Positions 16,487 through 26,376 of a stretch of 64,000 bases of DNA are shown piece after piece. A model generated the notes under the pieces. That model worked only from the letters and a program-made list of their open reading frames with translations. It was not told where the DNA came from and ran no database searches. The position numbers and the translations under genes are program-made. Source of the DNA: an uncultured Oscillospiraceae bacterium (GTDB lineage Bacteria > Bacillota > Clostridia > Oscillospirales > Ruminococcaceae); the NCBI GenBank assembly GCA_934462925.1, contig CAKSIT010000012.1, positions 1 through 64,000 of the forward strand, read 5' to 3'. The stretch's first letter is position 1. Every line of letters begins with the position of its first letter.

Positions 16487-18537
16487 TCATAGCGGAAAAG
16501 CCGTCAGTAGCGCAGACGATAGCTACAGTCATTGGTGCAACAAAGCGTGGCGAGGGTTTTCTTTCCGGCAACGGTTATATAGTATCATGGTGTGTAGGAC
16601 ACTTAGTAGGACTTGCAACGCCCGAAGCATACGACGAAAGCTACAAGACGTGGAGTTTTGACACTCTCCCGATAATGCCGCAGCATTACAAATTTGTTGT
16701 AAAGCAGGCTACAAAAAAGCAGTTCGAGATTTTGAAAGGTCTTATGTCCGACAGCTCTGTTGACGGACTGATATGCGCAACGGACGCAGGACGTGAGGGT
16801 GAATGTATATTCCGATACGTTTATACCGTCGCAAGGTGTAAAAAGCCTTTCAAACGGCTCTGGGTATCGTCAATGGAAGAAGCAGCGATTAAAGAGGGCT
16901 TCGATAATCTCCGCAATGGTGAGGATTACGACAATTTGTACGAAGCGGGGTTATGCCGCAGTAAAGCCGACTGGCTAGTCGGAATAAATGCAACACGGCT
17001 GTTTACCATGCGTTACGGCACGAAACTGAATATTGGGCGTGTTCAGACCCCTACGCTTGCAATGCTTGTCGAACGTGACTATAAGCTCAGGAATTTCATC
17101 AAGGAGAAATACTACACCGTAGAAATAGGCACGACCGATAATCCCTATTTTGCTTCATCTGAAAGAATAGATGATGAAAGCAAGGCGGTCACGCTGCTCT
17201 CGGAGTGTGACGGGGCTTCTGCAACTGTGACCGGGGTAAAAACTGAAAAGAAAACAGCCAATCCCCCAAAGCTCTACGACCTTACCACGCTTCAGCGTGA
17301 AGCTAACAGATACTACGGATATACGGCGCAGCAGACCCTTGACTATGTACAGTCGCTCTACGAAGCAAAACTGTGTACATATCCCAGAACGGACAGCCAG
17401 TATATCACGGAGGATATGCACGACACATTTATTACCGTGACCGAAATTGCAAAGGATTTCACGGGAATAAGCTCCGACAGCCTGAATGCAAAGCCTGTTA
17501 TAAATAACAGCAAGGTTTCAGACCACCATGCGCTGCTGATTACGGCAGAAGTCGGGAAAAAAGACTTGTTCGATTTGCCGACAGGCGAGAAAAACGTGCT
17601 GTTTCTCATTGCCGCCCGAATGATACTCGCTTCTTCAAAGCCGCACATTTATGAAGCGACCGCTGTTAAGCTCTCCTGCGCCGATACGGAGTTTACCGCA
17701 AAGGGCAAGGTTATTCTTGACAACGGTTGGAAAGCACAGGAACAGTTCCTTAAAGCGAAAATCAAGAACGAGAACGCAGACGATAATGAACCGCAGGACG
17801 ATGAAGTAGCTCTGCCGCAGTTGTCCGAGGGCGACGTTATTTCCCCGATTGCCGCACGGACTGCGGAGCATTTCACAAGTCCGCCGAAGCCGTTCACAGA
17901 GGATACGCTGCTTTCCGCAATGGAAACGGCAGGAAACAAGGATTATTCCGAGGACTCCGACGTTGAAAAGAAAGGTCTGGGTACTCCCGCTACAAGAGCA
18001 GGGATAATCGAAAATCTCATAAAGGGCGAATACGTCGAGCGCAAGAAAAAGCAGCTTATCCCTACCGAAAAAGGTATCAGTCTGATTGAAGTCGTTCCCG
18101 ATGAAGTCAAGTCAGCAAAAATGACGGCGGATTGGGAAACTCGCCTGCAAGCAATCGCAAAGGGCGAGGAAAACCCCGACGCATTTATGGAGGAAATAAG
18201 CGGTTATGTCGGCGGTCTTGTGGCTTCTTACGGTTCTGTCGTTGAAAACAGCAGCTTTCAGCGAAAAGAAGCTGCCATACTCGGCAAGTGTCCGAATTGT
18301 GGCAGCAATATAAAAAAAGGTAAGTACGGATTTTATTGCACAGATAAATGCGGCATGAGCGTTGCGAGAGTCTACGGCAAGGAGCTTACCGAAGCGCAGC
18401 TGATAAATCTGCTTGACGGAAATCCGATTTCATTTACCAGAAACGCCAAGAAAACAACGGTCCTCCCTGTCTGCGAACCGTACAGCTACACCAAGGACGG
18501 CAAGGAATACAGCGGTTTTCAGTGGAAAACGAAGTAA
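16474..18537 (+). CDS. topB: DNA topoisomerase III
   Basis: The 687-residue type IA topoisomerase begins with a TOPRIM domain (LVIAEKPSVAQTIATVIG ... CATDAGREGECIFRYVY). The active-site tyrosine lies in YPRTDSQYITEDM (Y303). FTSPPKPFTEDTLLSAMETAG and GLGTPATRAGIIE are conserved gate motifs, and a C-terminal zinc ribbon (CPNCGSNI ... CTDKCG) follows. ICE-borne TopB enzymes decatenate or process single-stranded transfer intermediates. The start follows AAGGAGGGACAAGCCAA inside the previous gene. Confidence 0.96.
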   Translation: MVQLVIAEKPSVAQTIATVIGATKRGEGFLSGNGYIVSWCVGHLVGLATPEAYDESYKTWSFDTLPIMPQHYKFVVKQATKKQFEILKGLMSDSSVDGLICATDAGREGECIFRYVYTVARCKKPFKRLWVSSMEEAAIKEGFDNLRNGEDYDNLYEAGLCRSKADWLVGINATRLFTMRYGTKLNIGRVQTPTLAMLVERDYKLRNFIKEKYYTVEIGTTDNPYFASSERIDDESKAVTLLSECDGASATVTGVKTEKKTANPPKLYDLTTLQREANRYYGYTAQQTLDYVQSLYEAKLCTYPRTDSQYITEDMHDTFITVTEIAKDFTGISSDSLNAKPVINNSKVSDHHALLITAEVGKKDLFDLPTGEKNVLFLIAARMILASSKPHIYEATAVKLSCADTEFTAKGKVILDNGWKAQEQFLKAKIKNENADDNEPQDDEVALPQLSEGDVISPIAARTAEHFTSPPKPFTEDTLLSAMETAGNKDYSEDSDVEKKGLGTPATRAGIIENLIKGEYVERKKKQLIPTEKGISLIEVVPDEVKSAKMTADWETRLQAIAKGEENPDAFMEEISGYVGGLVASYGSVVENSSFQRKEAAILGKCPNCGSNIKKGKYGFYCTDKCGMSVARVYGKELTEAQLINLLDGNPISFTRNAKKTTVLPVCEPYSYTKDGKEYSGFQWKTK

Positions 18538-18540
18538 GAA

Positions 18541-18568
18541 AAAGCTCCCGATGGGTTCGGGAGCTTTA
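18541..18568 (+). terminator. Rho-independent terminator after topB
   Basis: AAAGCTCCCGA (18541-18551), loop TGGGT, TCGGGAGCTTT (18557-18567). The T run is short. A palindrome copy (18570-18584) follows directly. Confidence 0.7.
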
Positions 18569-18605
18569 GTTCGCCATTGGCGAATGGAAAGGAACGATAT
18601 GTAGT

Positions 18606-21600
18606 ATGTATTCTGATAAAATACAGCAAAACCAAGAGGAAGAACGGCAGTTTGCAGCTAATCTTCACAGATTGTTGGAGGGCGATAAAAAACTTGCCAG
18701 TAGTCCTTTGGTGATTGGTAGAACGCCAAATGTATTTGCAATATGCAGTGGTGTTTCTGGGTTTGAAATCAATACCGAAACAGATATTGTAATTTCAAAA
18801 AAGACCATAGATAAGATTATGCGACCAGAACAAAGAGATGAGGATGGCAGAAGAACTAAACTCAGCGGTCATTTTCTGAGCGAAGAACAGATTATACAGG
18901 CTATACATGAGTTGAAAAATCCTGTTATGGTCTTGAAAGGTTCTCGTGGAACATCACTTGTAGCAATAACGGAACTTAAAGACGACAAGGGACAGGAAAT
19001 AATTGTCCCCGTCGAATTTAATAAGGTTGGTGCGCTTGGGGAAATAAATAATGTTACGAGCATTTACGGCAGAGAAGAATTTGCAAATTACATTAAAGAA
19101 AATATTCGAGCAAATAATGTAATAGCTGCAAATATAGAAAAAGCCAATGAAATGCTTCTTTCCATAGGAGTAGATTTCTCCGAGGCGAACACACTCATTA
19201 GCTTCAATGATAGTATAGCATATTCAATGGAAAATGTCAATACCCCAAATCAAACAAAAACACAACACAAGGAGGAAACCATGCCTGATATTGAAAAGGA
19301 TACCCGCACAGCGGATAAGAGAGTTGAAACCGAAGAACAGACCGAATTTATGGACAGCCTGTTCAAGCCGCAGTTCGAGGGAAGTTTCATTGACGATGAA
19401 GAAAAAATGACGGACTTCTTTGAACTTCCCCAAAGCGAGTTTTTGGCTTCTTACAGCTACCTAACCGAAGCCGAATACAACGCTACTGCCCTCGATAACA
19501 GCCTGTCGGAATTCACTATAAATATTCACAATCTTGAAGAACAGACTGGGGATAGCGTTGCCGAAGGCTGCAAGGCGTTTAATAAGTTTTCAGCGCAGTA
19601 CGATATACTTGAATCTCAGGAATTATATTATTGGGATAATGAAAAAAATCTCAAGGAAAATCTTGCGGACTGCGTAAAGAATGAACAGACCGTTTTTCTG
19701 TACGACTGGATAGACACTCATGCTCCTGAAAATAAAAATCTTCATTCAGACCTTGAAAGCATTGAAGCCGCCGCTTCTGCTTATCGTTCCGAAAATGTAC
19801 ATACCGCTCCGTTGCAAGGTCATGCTCTACAGCCCGAAAATGCAGTCGATGAACTTCGTGACAGCGTTGCGCAGAATGTAGCTTGCAGTCTGGCGATTAA
19901 ATCGGGGCTGTCCATGATGTCTGAACATATCAACGCATTGGGCGTTCTGGATAAGGTCGTGTCCGAATTTGGGCTTGACCGCACAGCGGCTGTTGTGGCT
20001 GCTGAAATCAGTAATCGTGGAAATGATTTAAAATTACCCGCTGCTGTGACCGAATGGGCGCAGGAATTAGTAGGTAAGCTCCCCATTCAGCTTACAAATG
20101 AGCAGAAAGTTGACATTGATACCGACCGTCTTGTCGAATTTGCGCAGACGATAATGAAAGCCGAAGCGGTCAGGGACAGCGTTCAGGAAGTGGATACTAT
20201 GGACGGGCTTTTTGAGCAGCTTAACGAACAGTTCAAGCGCAATCAGGAACTTGCTTCCTCGGTTCTGACCGAAGAAAGCCTGAAAGACCGCCGTGCAGTC
20301 GAAGCCATGAAGCTCCGTAACAGCATGGAACATCTTGAAAACGCCGCAGAGCAGCAGTCGGTAACGCTCCCCATTCTGAAAGGATTGTCCGAAATTCAAA
20401 TCAACAAACTCAATAATCTCACGCAGAAGCAGACGGAGCTGCAAAACAAGAATACGTTTCTTGAAAACAAGGGCAAGCGGCTTGAAGCCAGAGCTGAACG
20501 TCTTGAGAATACGGGCAAAATGCTGAAAGCGTTATTCCCGCAAAGACTTCCGAAGCCCTTGCAGGCTCTCGCCGACAAAATGGAGAAGAAAGCCGCTGTT
20601 ATTCGGGAAGAAAAAATCCCGAAGAATAATCGCCGCATAGACAAAAATCTTCGCAGAATGGCGGTCAATGACCGAAAAATCGAAGCGGCGCAGTGTAAGG
20701 TCGATAAGTTCCAGAATATCAGCAAAATCATCAAGAGCTTTACCGTTCATGACAGCACGGAGCGCAAGCAGCAGTTCACACAGGCTCTTGACGGACTGCA
20801 TAACGCTTCCCTGCGTTCCATGCAGATTAAGTTGGATAAATGCGAGGTCAAAATTGACAAGCTCAGCCAGAAATACATGGACGCTGAAATTTTCAAGAAG
20901 TCGGAAATAATGGAACGGCTGAAAGCGCAGACCGAAAAGAAATCTAATCTTACGGAGAAAATCGCAAAGCTCAGCAGTCTTGAAAAGCCTTTTGCCGAGC
21001 AGTCCGACAAGATTGTCGATGATGTCATGAAAACAGCAGAAGCAGAAATCACAGCGCAGGAGGAAGCTCCCGAAAGAATGACTATGGAGGACTTCGCCGA
21101 CGAGCTTTGCGCCGCTTGCGTTGATACTGTTGCCGAACCGCCCGTTCAGGCAAAAGATAAAGTTAATGAAGCCACAGTTGAGGGAAATAATCAGTTTGAT
21201 GTAAACGAATACGATGACCCTGATTATTATGAACAACAGCAGATTTCCGAGCTTGAAGCAAAGGAACAGGAACAATCCGATATTGAACCTAAAGAAACAG
21301 CTCAAACAAATAATATGGAGGATAATCATATGGTTGATAAAATAAAAGCTATTGTTGGCGAGGAACACTTTGAAGAATTTCTGGACGTCGTTTCATTCAA
21401 CTATCCGCCGGACAGTTGGGAAGATTGGGAGAATGAAATAACTGATATGGCTCAGCTATGCTCAATGTGGCATAGCGACAAAACGGTTTTAGAAGCTCGT
21501 GAGATTGCAGATACGTTACCGGGTATTGAATTTATGAGAAATCCCAAATTCGGAATTCAAACACCGGCTCAGTACAATAACGTCATATCTGATTTCCCCA

Positions 21601-21833
21601 GATGGGACAAATACAGCGATACTTCCTCGCTTTCTCATTATGCTAAAAAGGTCGTAGAGAAATATGGATACGATTTAGCTGAGATAAAAGAAGAAAATGC
21701 GAAATCTTCTGCCGAAAAGAAGCCGTCTGTACTTGATAATATTAAGGATATTAAATCCGAGCAGAGCAAGGAACAGAAATCCGCTCCTAATCAGGGACAG
21801 AAAAAGGCTCGTTCAAACGAAGCCGAAATATAA
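18606..21833 (+). CDS. Tagged 1075-aa ICE protein: MuF-C-like module, DUF3849-like, coiled coil
   Basis: Residues 25-200 resemble the phage MuF C-terminal/PBECR-like module (NPVMVLKGSRGTSLVAITEL ... GEINNVTSIYGREE). About 400-500 resembles DUF3849 (NVACSLAIKSG ... FGLDRTAAVVAAEI), about 510-830 is coiled coil, and 909-1075 is a separate small domain ending in the tag KPSVLDNIKDIKSEQ. Two in-frame internal starts have strong ribosome binding sites: ATG 19281 (residue 226, after CAAGGAGGAAACC) and ATG 21330 (residue 909, after ATGGAGGATAATCAT). The gene may thus make several products. Its own ribosome binding site is closer to a start-stop pair ATG-TAG (18599-18604) than to ATG 18606. Biochemical role unknown; a protein moved into the recipient is an inference. 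Confidence 0.75.
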   Translation: MYSDKIQQNQEEERQFAANLHRLLEGDKKLASSPLVIGRTPNVFAICSGVSGFEINTETDIVISKKTIDKIMRPEQRDEDGRRTKLSGHFLSEEQIIQAIHELKNPVMVLKGSRGTSLVAITELKDDKGQEIIVPVEFNKVGALGEINNVTSIYGREEFANYIKENIRANNVIAANIEKANEMLLSIGVDFSEANTLISFNDSIAYSMENVNTPNQTKTQHKEETMPDIEKDTRTADKRVETEEQTEFMDSLFKPQFEGSFIDDEEKMTDFFELPQSEFLASYSYLTEAEYNATALDNSLSEFTINIHNLEEQTGDSVAEGCKAFNKFSAQYDILESQELYYWDNEKNLKENLADCVKNEQTVFLYDWIDTHAPENKNLHSDLESIEAAASAYRSENVHTAPLQGHALQPENAVDELRDSVAQNVACSLAIKSGLSMMSEHINALGVLDKVVSEFGLDRTAAVVAAEISNRGNDLKLPAAVTEWAQELVGKLPIQLTNEQKVDIDTDRLVEFAQTIMKAEAVRDSVQEVDTMDGLFEQLNEQFKRNQELASSVLTEESLKDRRAVEAMKLRNSMEHLENAAEQQSVTLPILKGLSEIQINKLNNLTQKQTELQNKNTFLENKGKRLEARAERLENTGKMLKALFPQRLPKPLQALADKMEKKAAVIREEKIPKNNRRIDKNLRRMAVNDRKIEAAQCKVDKFQNISKIIKSFTVHDSTERKQQFTQALDGLHNASLRSMQIKLDKCEVKIDKLSQKYMDAEIFKKSEIMERLKAQTEKKSNLTEKIAKLSSLEKPFAEQSDKIVDDVMKTAEAEITAQEEAPERMTMEDFADELCAACVDTVAEPPVQAKDKVNEATVEGNNQFDVNEYDDPDYYEQQQISELEAKEQEQSDIEPKETAQTNNMEDNHMVDKIKAIVGEEHFEEFLDVVSFNYPPDSWEDWENEITDMAQLCSMWHSDKTVLEAREIADTLPGIEFMRNPKFGIQTPAQYNNVISDFPRWDKYSDTSSLSHYAKKVVEKYGYDLAEIKEENAKSSAEKKPSVLDNIKDIKSEQSKEQKSAPNQGQKKARSNEAEI

Positions 21834-21868
21834 TAATTCGCCAATGGCGAACAGAAAGGTAGGTAAAT

Positions 21869-24800
21869 ATGAGCGAAAAATCAACAACGGCGGCTGTTCC
21901 TGAAGCACAGCAGTCTGCACAGGAAAGGGTCAAGGAGATAACGGACAGACTTGAAGCAGGCTTAAAAGCCTTATTTGAGGGCGATAACTTCCGCAATTAT
22001 CTCAACACCATGTCAAAGTTCCACAATTACAGCTTCAATAACACAATGCTGATTGCTCTCCAGAAGCCTGAAGCAACCTATGTTGCTGGATTTAACAAGT
22101 GGAAAAAGGACTTTGAACGCAGCGTAAACAAGGGCGAAAAGGGTATCAAAATTTTTGCACCTGTGCCCTATAAGGTCAAAAAAGAGCAGGAAAAAATTGA
22201 CCCTGAAACGGATTTGCCCGTCCTTGATAAGGACGGTAATCCTGTTATGGAGGAAGTCACGCTCACTATCCCCGCTTTTAAGGTAGTAAGCGTATTTGAC
22301 GTGTCACAGACGAACGGCAAGGAGCTTCCTACCCTCGGTGTGGACGAGCTGAAAGGCAATGTTGAGAACTTCGAGAAGTTTTTCGGAGTTCTGAAAGAGG
22401 TTTCCCCTGTTCCGATTAAACTTGCGGAGGTTGACGGCTCGGCAAAGGGCTTTTATCATCAGACGGACAAGGAAATAACAATAAAGTTAGATATGCCCGA
22501 AGTCCAGACGATAAAAACCGCCATACACGAAATCGCACACGCAAAGCTCCACGACCGTGATTTAAGAAAATCGGACTTAGACAACCCAAAGGACACAAGA
22601 ACCAAGGAAGTCGAAGCGGAAAGTATCGCATATACCGTTTGTCAGCATTTTGGCATTGATACCTCCGATTACAGCTTCGCTTATGTGGCTTCGTGGGGTT
22701 CGGGCGTTGACACGCCCGAACTTAAATCTTCTCTTGAAACTATCCGTGCTACAGCTTCGGAGTTGATTACTCAGATTGAAGATAAGCTCCGTGGGCTTGA
22801 AAAAGAACGGACTGCTGAAAAGGAAGATGTTCAGGTTTCCGCAGAACCCAAAGAGCAGCCGTCAAAGGCGCAGGAAAACAATATTATTGGCAACACTCCC
22901 TACAAGGATATTCCCGATAAATCGTATCTGAAAATTCAGACGTCGCTGCTCCCCGCTATTGAAAAAATGCTATCAGAAGAAAACATTGCGTACAGCGGTA
23001 GAAAGACGGGAAAAACAACTACCATTACCGTGAGCGAAAAGGACTACTCGCTGCTTAGCGATTTCGTTACCGCACAAAAGGCGTTCAACGATATTTCCGC
23101 AAAATCAGCAAAGCAAAACAGTAATATAATCGGGAACACAGAATACAAGGATATTCCCGATAAATTCTTTATCCGTATGAGTGCTTCAAAGGCACAGGAA
23201 ATCGCCGCTGCGCTCGAAGCAAACGGTTTGCGTTTCAGCGGTCGCATTGACGGTGATAAAGCAACGCTCACTATCAGCAAGGCTGACAAGGAAACATACA
23301 GACAGCTCACAACCGTCCCCTCTCATGAGGAAGTGGCAAAATCTGCGAGGGCTGCGCTGATTGGGGCTATGAAAGAGTATGACGAAGCAGATAAAGCCGC
23401 AGTAATTGCAGACGAAAAGCTGAATACCGCCATGCAGGAATATGACGAAGTAAAGGACGAAAACGGTCAGATTTCCGACCCGGAGCTGAAAAAGAAACTC
23501 ATGGATAATATACGTTCGGCTGCTACGCTAAAGGAAACCGCTGATAAAAGCCTTTCGGAAAAGACTGCTTCGCTTAACATTGCAGAAACGGATTTCAAAG
23601 CGGTGATGTCAAGCGAAAAAACCGAGCCTGAATACACAGGCAGGCTTCCCGATGAGAGCATGAGTATCTCACAAATGGAAGAATACGGCTACAAGTTTGC
23701 CGACGAAAATCAAATGCTTCCATTGGGAGCAGAAAAGGCGGCGCAGCTCCTTGAACTCGGCACAGAGGTCTATCGTCTGTATGAAGATGATACAGAGGGC
23801 TTAATTCAAAATCCCTCTGAAATTACTGAACACAAAGGCTTATTTGGCGTAGAAAAAGCCGAATGGGAAAAAGTTCTTCCGCTTGTCGAGCATTTAGAAG
23901 CACTCAATGCGGCTCAGCCGCAGCGTGAGGAGTTTCTGCTTCATGGTGATGTTCCCGCTGCTGTGGGGATATATCAGCTTAACGAGGGAGCAGAAACAAG
24001 GGGTATTCGCTACATGAGCAGCGAATATCTTGAAAGCATGGGTATTGTTCCTGAGAGGGACAAATACACGCTTGTGTACAGCTTTGAAGCCGTTCCGGAA
24101 GATTTGAACAACAAAACGGAGTTTCTGGATAAGGTATTTGAAAAATACAGCAGCGAACCTCCCGCAGATTACAGCGGACGGTCGCTGTCCGTGAGCGACG
24201 TTATATTTATTCGCAATGGCGATGATTTATCAGCGCACTATGTTGACAGCGCAGGGTTCAAGGAGCTTGAGAATTTTGGCGAGGTACATAGAAAGCCCGA
24301 ACTTACTGCTGAAACGGCTGAACAAAGTGAAAAAACGTTCATACCATTGTATAAGAATGATGTGATGTTTGCCAAAGAAAACAGCGAAATAGAAGAATGG
24401 CGCAGCAGCATCAATGAAAACCGCAGCTGTGCAAGGGCTATTGACAAGGCTTTGAGCGACAACTTTGCAGATAACCACCTTGATACCGACAAGGCTCTCG
24501 ATACGGTTATTGCCAGGTATGGAGCAGAACGAGTTACACACGTTCTTGCGGCTCAGGTAGTCAACCATGATTGGGACGGTCGTTATCACAATGACGTCAA
24601 GGCTTGGGCGAAGGAACAGACGAAAGACCTGTCTGCTGAATTTATTGAAAAAAGTCGGGACTATTATCTCAGCTCTCACCCTATTCTTATCGACGGTCTT
24701 GCTTCAACGGTAATGACCAGAGAAAAAGAGCTTGAAAAAGCCGTTTCCCATGAGCTTGCTCTTGAATCCGCTGAACAGAATGGCGTGAATATCATTAGTT

Positions 24801-25378
24801 TTTCCGAACAGGACGGACAGATATTCGCAGAGGTAACACAGGGCGAAAAAAGCTCCGTTGTTCCCGTAAAGCGTACCGATGAGGATATTGCATATATCGA
24901 AGTCGGCGGCAAGCCTAATAAGCTGTCGGATATTCAGAGCTACGATTTGGAGCAGTTTGAGATATACCGTTCCCCAATCACTCACGATATCAACGGTTAT
25001 CATGCCGACGATTTGGACAAAGGCGATACCATTAAACTTGACGGAGAATTGTGGACGGTGAAATCGAAATCTACATACTCCATTTCGCTTGTAAACGATA
25101 ACGGCAAGAAGAATATATACAATTCTCCTGAAAGCAAGTGGCAGGAAACTATTACAAAGGCAGGCTTTGAGTTTGTTTCCGATGAACCAGTTCCCCGTGA
25201 GAGAACGAGTAATGAACAGGAAACACGAAAGCCAGCTAGGGCGCAGCCGAAGCCGACTCCTGCAAAGCCCGAAGCCGAAAAGAAGCCGTCCGTCATTGGT
25301 GCTATTGAAGAACTAAAAAAAAATTGTTCAAAGCAGCCAAACGCCAAGGAAAATGAGAAAGGAGCAGTAGCATTATGA
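21869..25378 (+). CDS. ArdC-type antirestriction protein with YodL/DUF3849 domains
   Basis: Residues 15-150 are the ArdC N-terminal ssDNA-binding domain (FRNYLNTMSKFHNYSFNNTM ... GFNKWKK). A zinc peptidase-like domain follows (HEIAH 220-224, E251 in VEAESIAY). Two tandem units of about 65 residues (NIIGNTPYKDIPDK; NIIGNTEYKDIPDK) come next, then a coiled segment. A YodL-like domain (AVGIYQLNEGAETRGIRYM ... SLSVSDVIFIR) and a DUF3849-like domain (YKNDVMFAKENSEIEEW ... WDGRYHNDVKAWAKEQ) precede a beta-rich C-terminus ending in the tag KPSVIGAIEELKK. ArdC proteins protect incoming DNA from restriction, which fits delivery to the recipient. The ribosome binding site AGAAAGGTAGGTAAAT follows a palindrome copy. 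Confidence 0.82.
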   Translation: MSEKSTTAAVPEAQQSAQERVKEITDRLEAGLKALFEGDNFRNYLNTMSKFHNYSFNNTMLIALQKPEATYVAGFNKWKKDFERSVNKGEKGIKIFAPVPYKVKKEQEKIDPETDLPVLDKDGNPVMEEVTLTIPAFKVVSVFDVSQTNGKELPTLGVDELKGNVENFEKFFGVLKEVSPVPIKLAEVDGSAKGFYHQTDKEITIKLDMPEVQTIKTAIHEIAHAKLHDRDLRKSDLDNPKDTRTKEVEAESIAYTVCQHFGIDTSDYSFAYVASWGSGVDTPELKSSLETIRATASELITQIEDKLRGLEKERTAEKEDVQVSAEPKEQPSKAQENNIIGNTPYKDIPDKSYLKIQTSLLPAIEKMLSEENIAYSGRKTGKTTTITVSEKDYSLLSDFVTAQKAFNDISAKSAKQNSNIIGNTEYKDIPDKFFIRMSASKAQEIAAALEANGLRFSGRIDGDKATLTISKADKETYRQLTTVPSHEEVAKSARAALIGAMKEYDEADKAAVIADEKLNTAMQEYDEVKDENGQISDPELKKKLMDNIRSAATLKETADKSLSEKTASLNIAETDFKAVMSSEKTEPEYTGRLPDESMSISQMEEYGYKFADENQMLPLGAEKAAQLLELGTEVYRLYEDDTEGLIQNPSEITEHKGLFGVEKAEWEKVLPLVEHLEALNAAQPQREEFLLHGDVPAAVGIYQLNEGAETRGIRYMSSEYLESMGIVPERDKYTLVYSFEAVPEDLNNKTEFLDKVFEKYSSEPPADYSGRSLSVSDVIFIRNGDDLSAHYVDSAGFKELENFGEVHRKPELTAETAEQSEKTFIPLYKNDVMFAKENSEIEEWRSSINENRSCARAIDKALSDNFADNHLDTDKALDTVIARYGAERVTHVLAAQVVNHDWDGRYHNDVKAWAKEQTKDLSAEFIEKSRDYYLSSHPILIDGLASTVMTREKELEKAVSHELALESAEQNGVNIISFSEQDGQIFAEVTQGEKSSVVPVKRTDEDIAYIEVGGKPNKLSDIQSYDLEQFEIYRSPITHDINGYHADDLDKGDTIKLDGELWTVKSKSTYSISLVNDNGKKNIYNSPESKWQETITKAGFEFVSDEPVPRERTSNEQETRKPARAQPKPTPAKPEAEKKPSVIGAIEELKKNCSKQPNAKENEKGAVAL

Positions 25379-25596
25379 GTGCAGATATGAACTATACCGT
25401 TGAGGAAATAAACTTTATATGCGCCGCTTATGCGGGTACAAGAGAAGATACCATTGCAAAGATTTATTCCGTCATGCCTGAGATACAGGAGGACAAGGAT
25501 ATGCTTGCAATCGGCGCAAGAGTAATTATCAAGCTCAGCGAAATGAGCGATGAAACGTTTCAGGAATGCCACTTTAACGAGCTGTATTCCGAATAA
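25375..25596 (+). CDS. TTRAP-family transposon-transfer assisting protein
   Basis: The 73-residue product (NYTVEEINFICAAYAGTREDTIAKIYSVMP...) matches the putative transposon-transfer assisting protein family (TTRAP), helical proteins of about 65-75 residues found in ICEs of Clostridia. The start overlaps the stop of the ArdC-type gene (ATGA) and follows GAAAGGAGCAGTAGCATT. The role is not established. Confidence 0.8.
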   Translation: MSADMNYTVEEINFICAAYAGTREDTIAKIYSVMPEIQEDKDMLAIGARVIIKLSEMSDETFQECHFNELYSE

Positions 25597-25640
25597 GCAT
25601 TTTCGGATTATCCACGGATAGTCCGCCGAAAGGAACGACA

Positions 25641-26375
25641 ATGAGCCTTATTAAATCCAAATTTCCCGAACATTCCGACCGTCAGCTTGAAGCAGACAAA
25701 AATCTGCTGCCGGAGGGTACAATCATTTCAGGCAATCAAGCCGTTATATCCGACAAAAGCATTGCCCTTGCTATTTACGACAACAATTGTGCGGTTTTTA
25801 TTGCAGGCGAAAACGGCAGACTTCAGCTTCTGACGGACAGGAACGACATTGTTAATCACAGCGGTACATATTCCGTATCGACAGCCGATTTAATGCCCGT
25901 TCTGGAGCTTGAAAGAAAACTCGAACAGGAAAAGCCGCAGGAGAAATCTGAAAGCGAGGTGCTGAAAGAAAAACAGGAGCTTGCTTTGTCCGAAATATCT
26001 GCTTTGACCGGAGTTTCCTTGTCGCAGCTTCAGGCACTTCCCGATGATATTAAGGAAGATGTGCTTCAGCTTTACGCCCGAAACGGTGGAACGCAGAGCG
26101 AACAGCTCAAGGAGGAGCTTAATCTGCTCCTTGTCGGTGCGCCTGCGCCGACTGTTGTTCCGCAGGAAAAGGAAAACTATCTTAAAACTACGGAGGAACT
26201 GATTGAGGGTAACTGCAACAGCATTGACGGCGTTATCAATAATCTTCCGTCAGGTACTTCCAGTACTGAGAAGCCGTCCGTTCTCGCAGCTCTGCGGGAA
26301 CTTTCCGGCGACAGCCATTCCGCACCGCCTATGAGTCAAAGTCTTGACTTAGGCGGCGACGAAAGGCAACGGTAG
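25641..26375 (+). CDS. Tagged hypothetical ICE protein (244 aa)
   Basis: The N-terminal 95 residues look like a small beta domain (GTIISGNQAVISDKSIALAIYDNNCAVFIAGENGRLQLL), then a charged linker and a helical region (LSEISALTGVSLSQLQALPDDIKEDVLQLYARNGG). The tag KPSVLAALRELSGD stands 36 residues from the end. I do not recognise the fold. Ribosome binding site CGAAAGGAACGACA precedes ATG. Its TAG stop is followed one base later by the start of the GGDEF gene, so the two are probably coupled. Confidence 0.7.
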   Translation: MSLIKSKFPEHSDRQLEADKNLLPEGTIISGNQAVISDKSIALAIYDNNCAVFIAGENGRLQLLTDRNDIVNHSGTYSVSTADLMPVLELERKLEQEKPQEKSESEVLKEKQELALSEISALTGVSLSQLQALPDDIKEDVLQLYARNGGTQSEQLKEELNLLLVGAPAPTVVPQEKENYLKTTEELIEGNCNSIDGVINNLPSGTSSTEKPSVLAALRELSGDSHSAPPMSQSLDLGGDERQR

Positions 26376-26376
26376 T

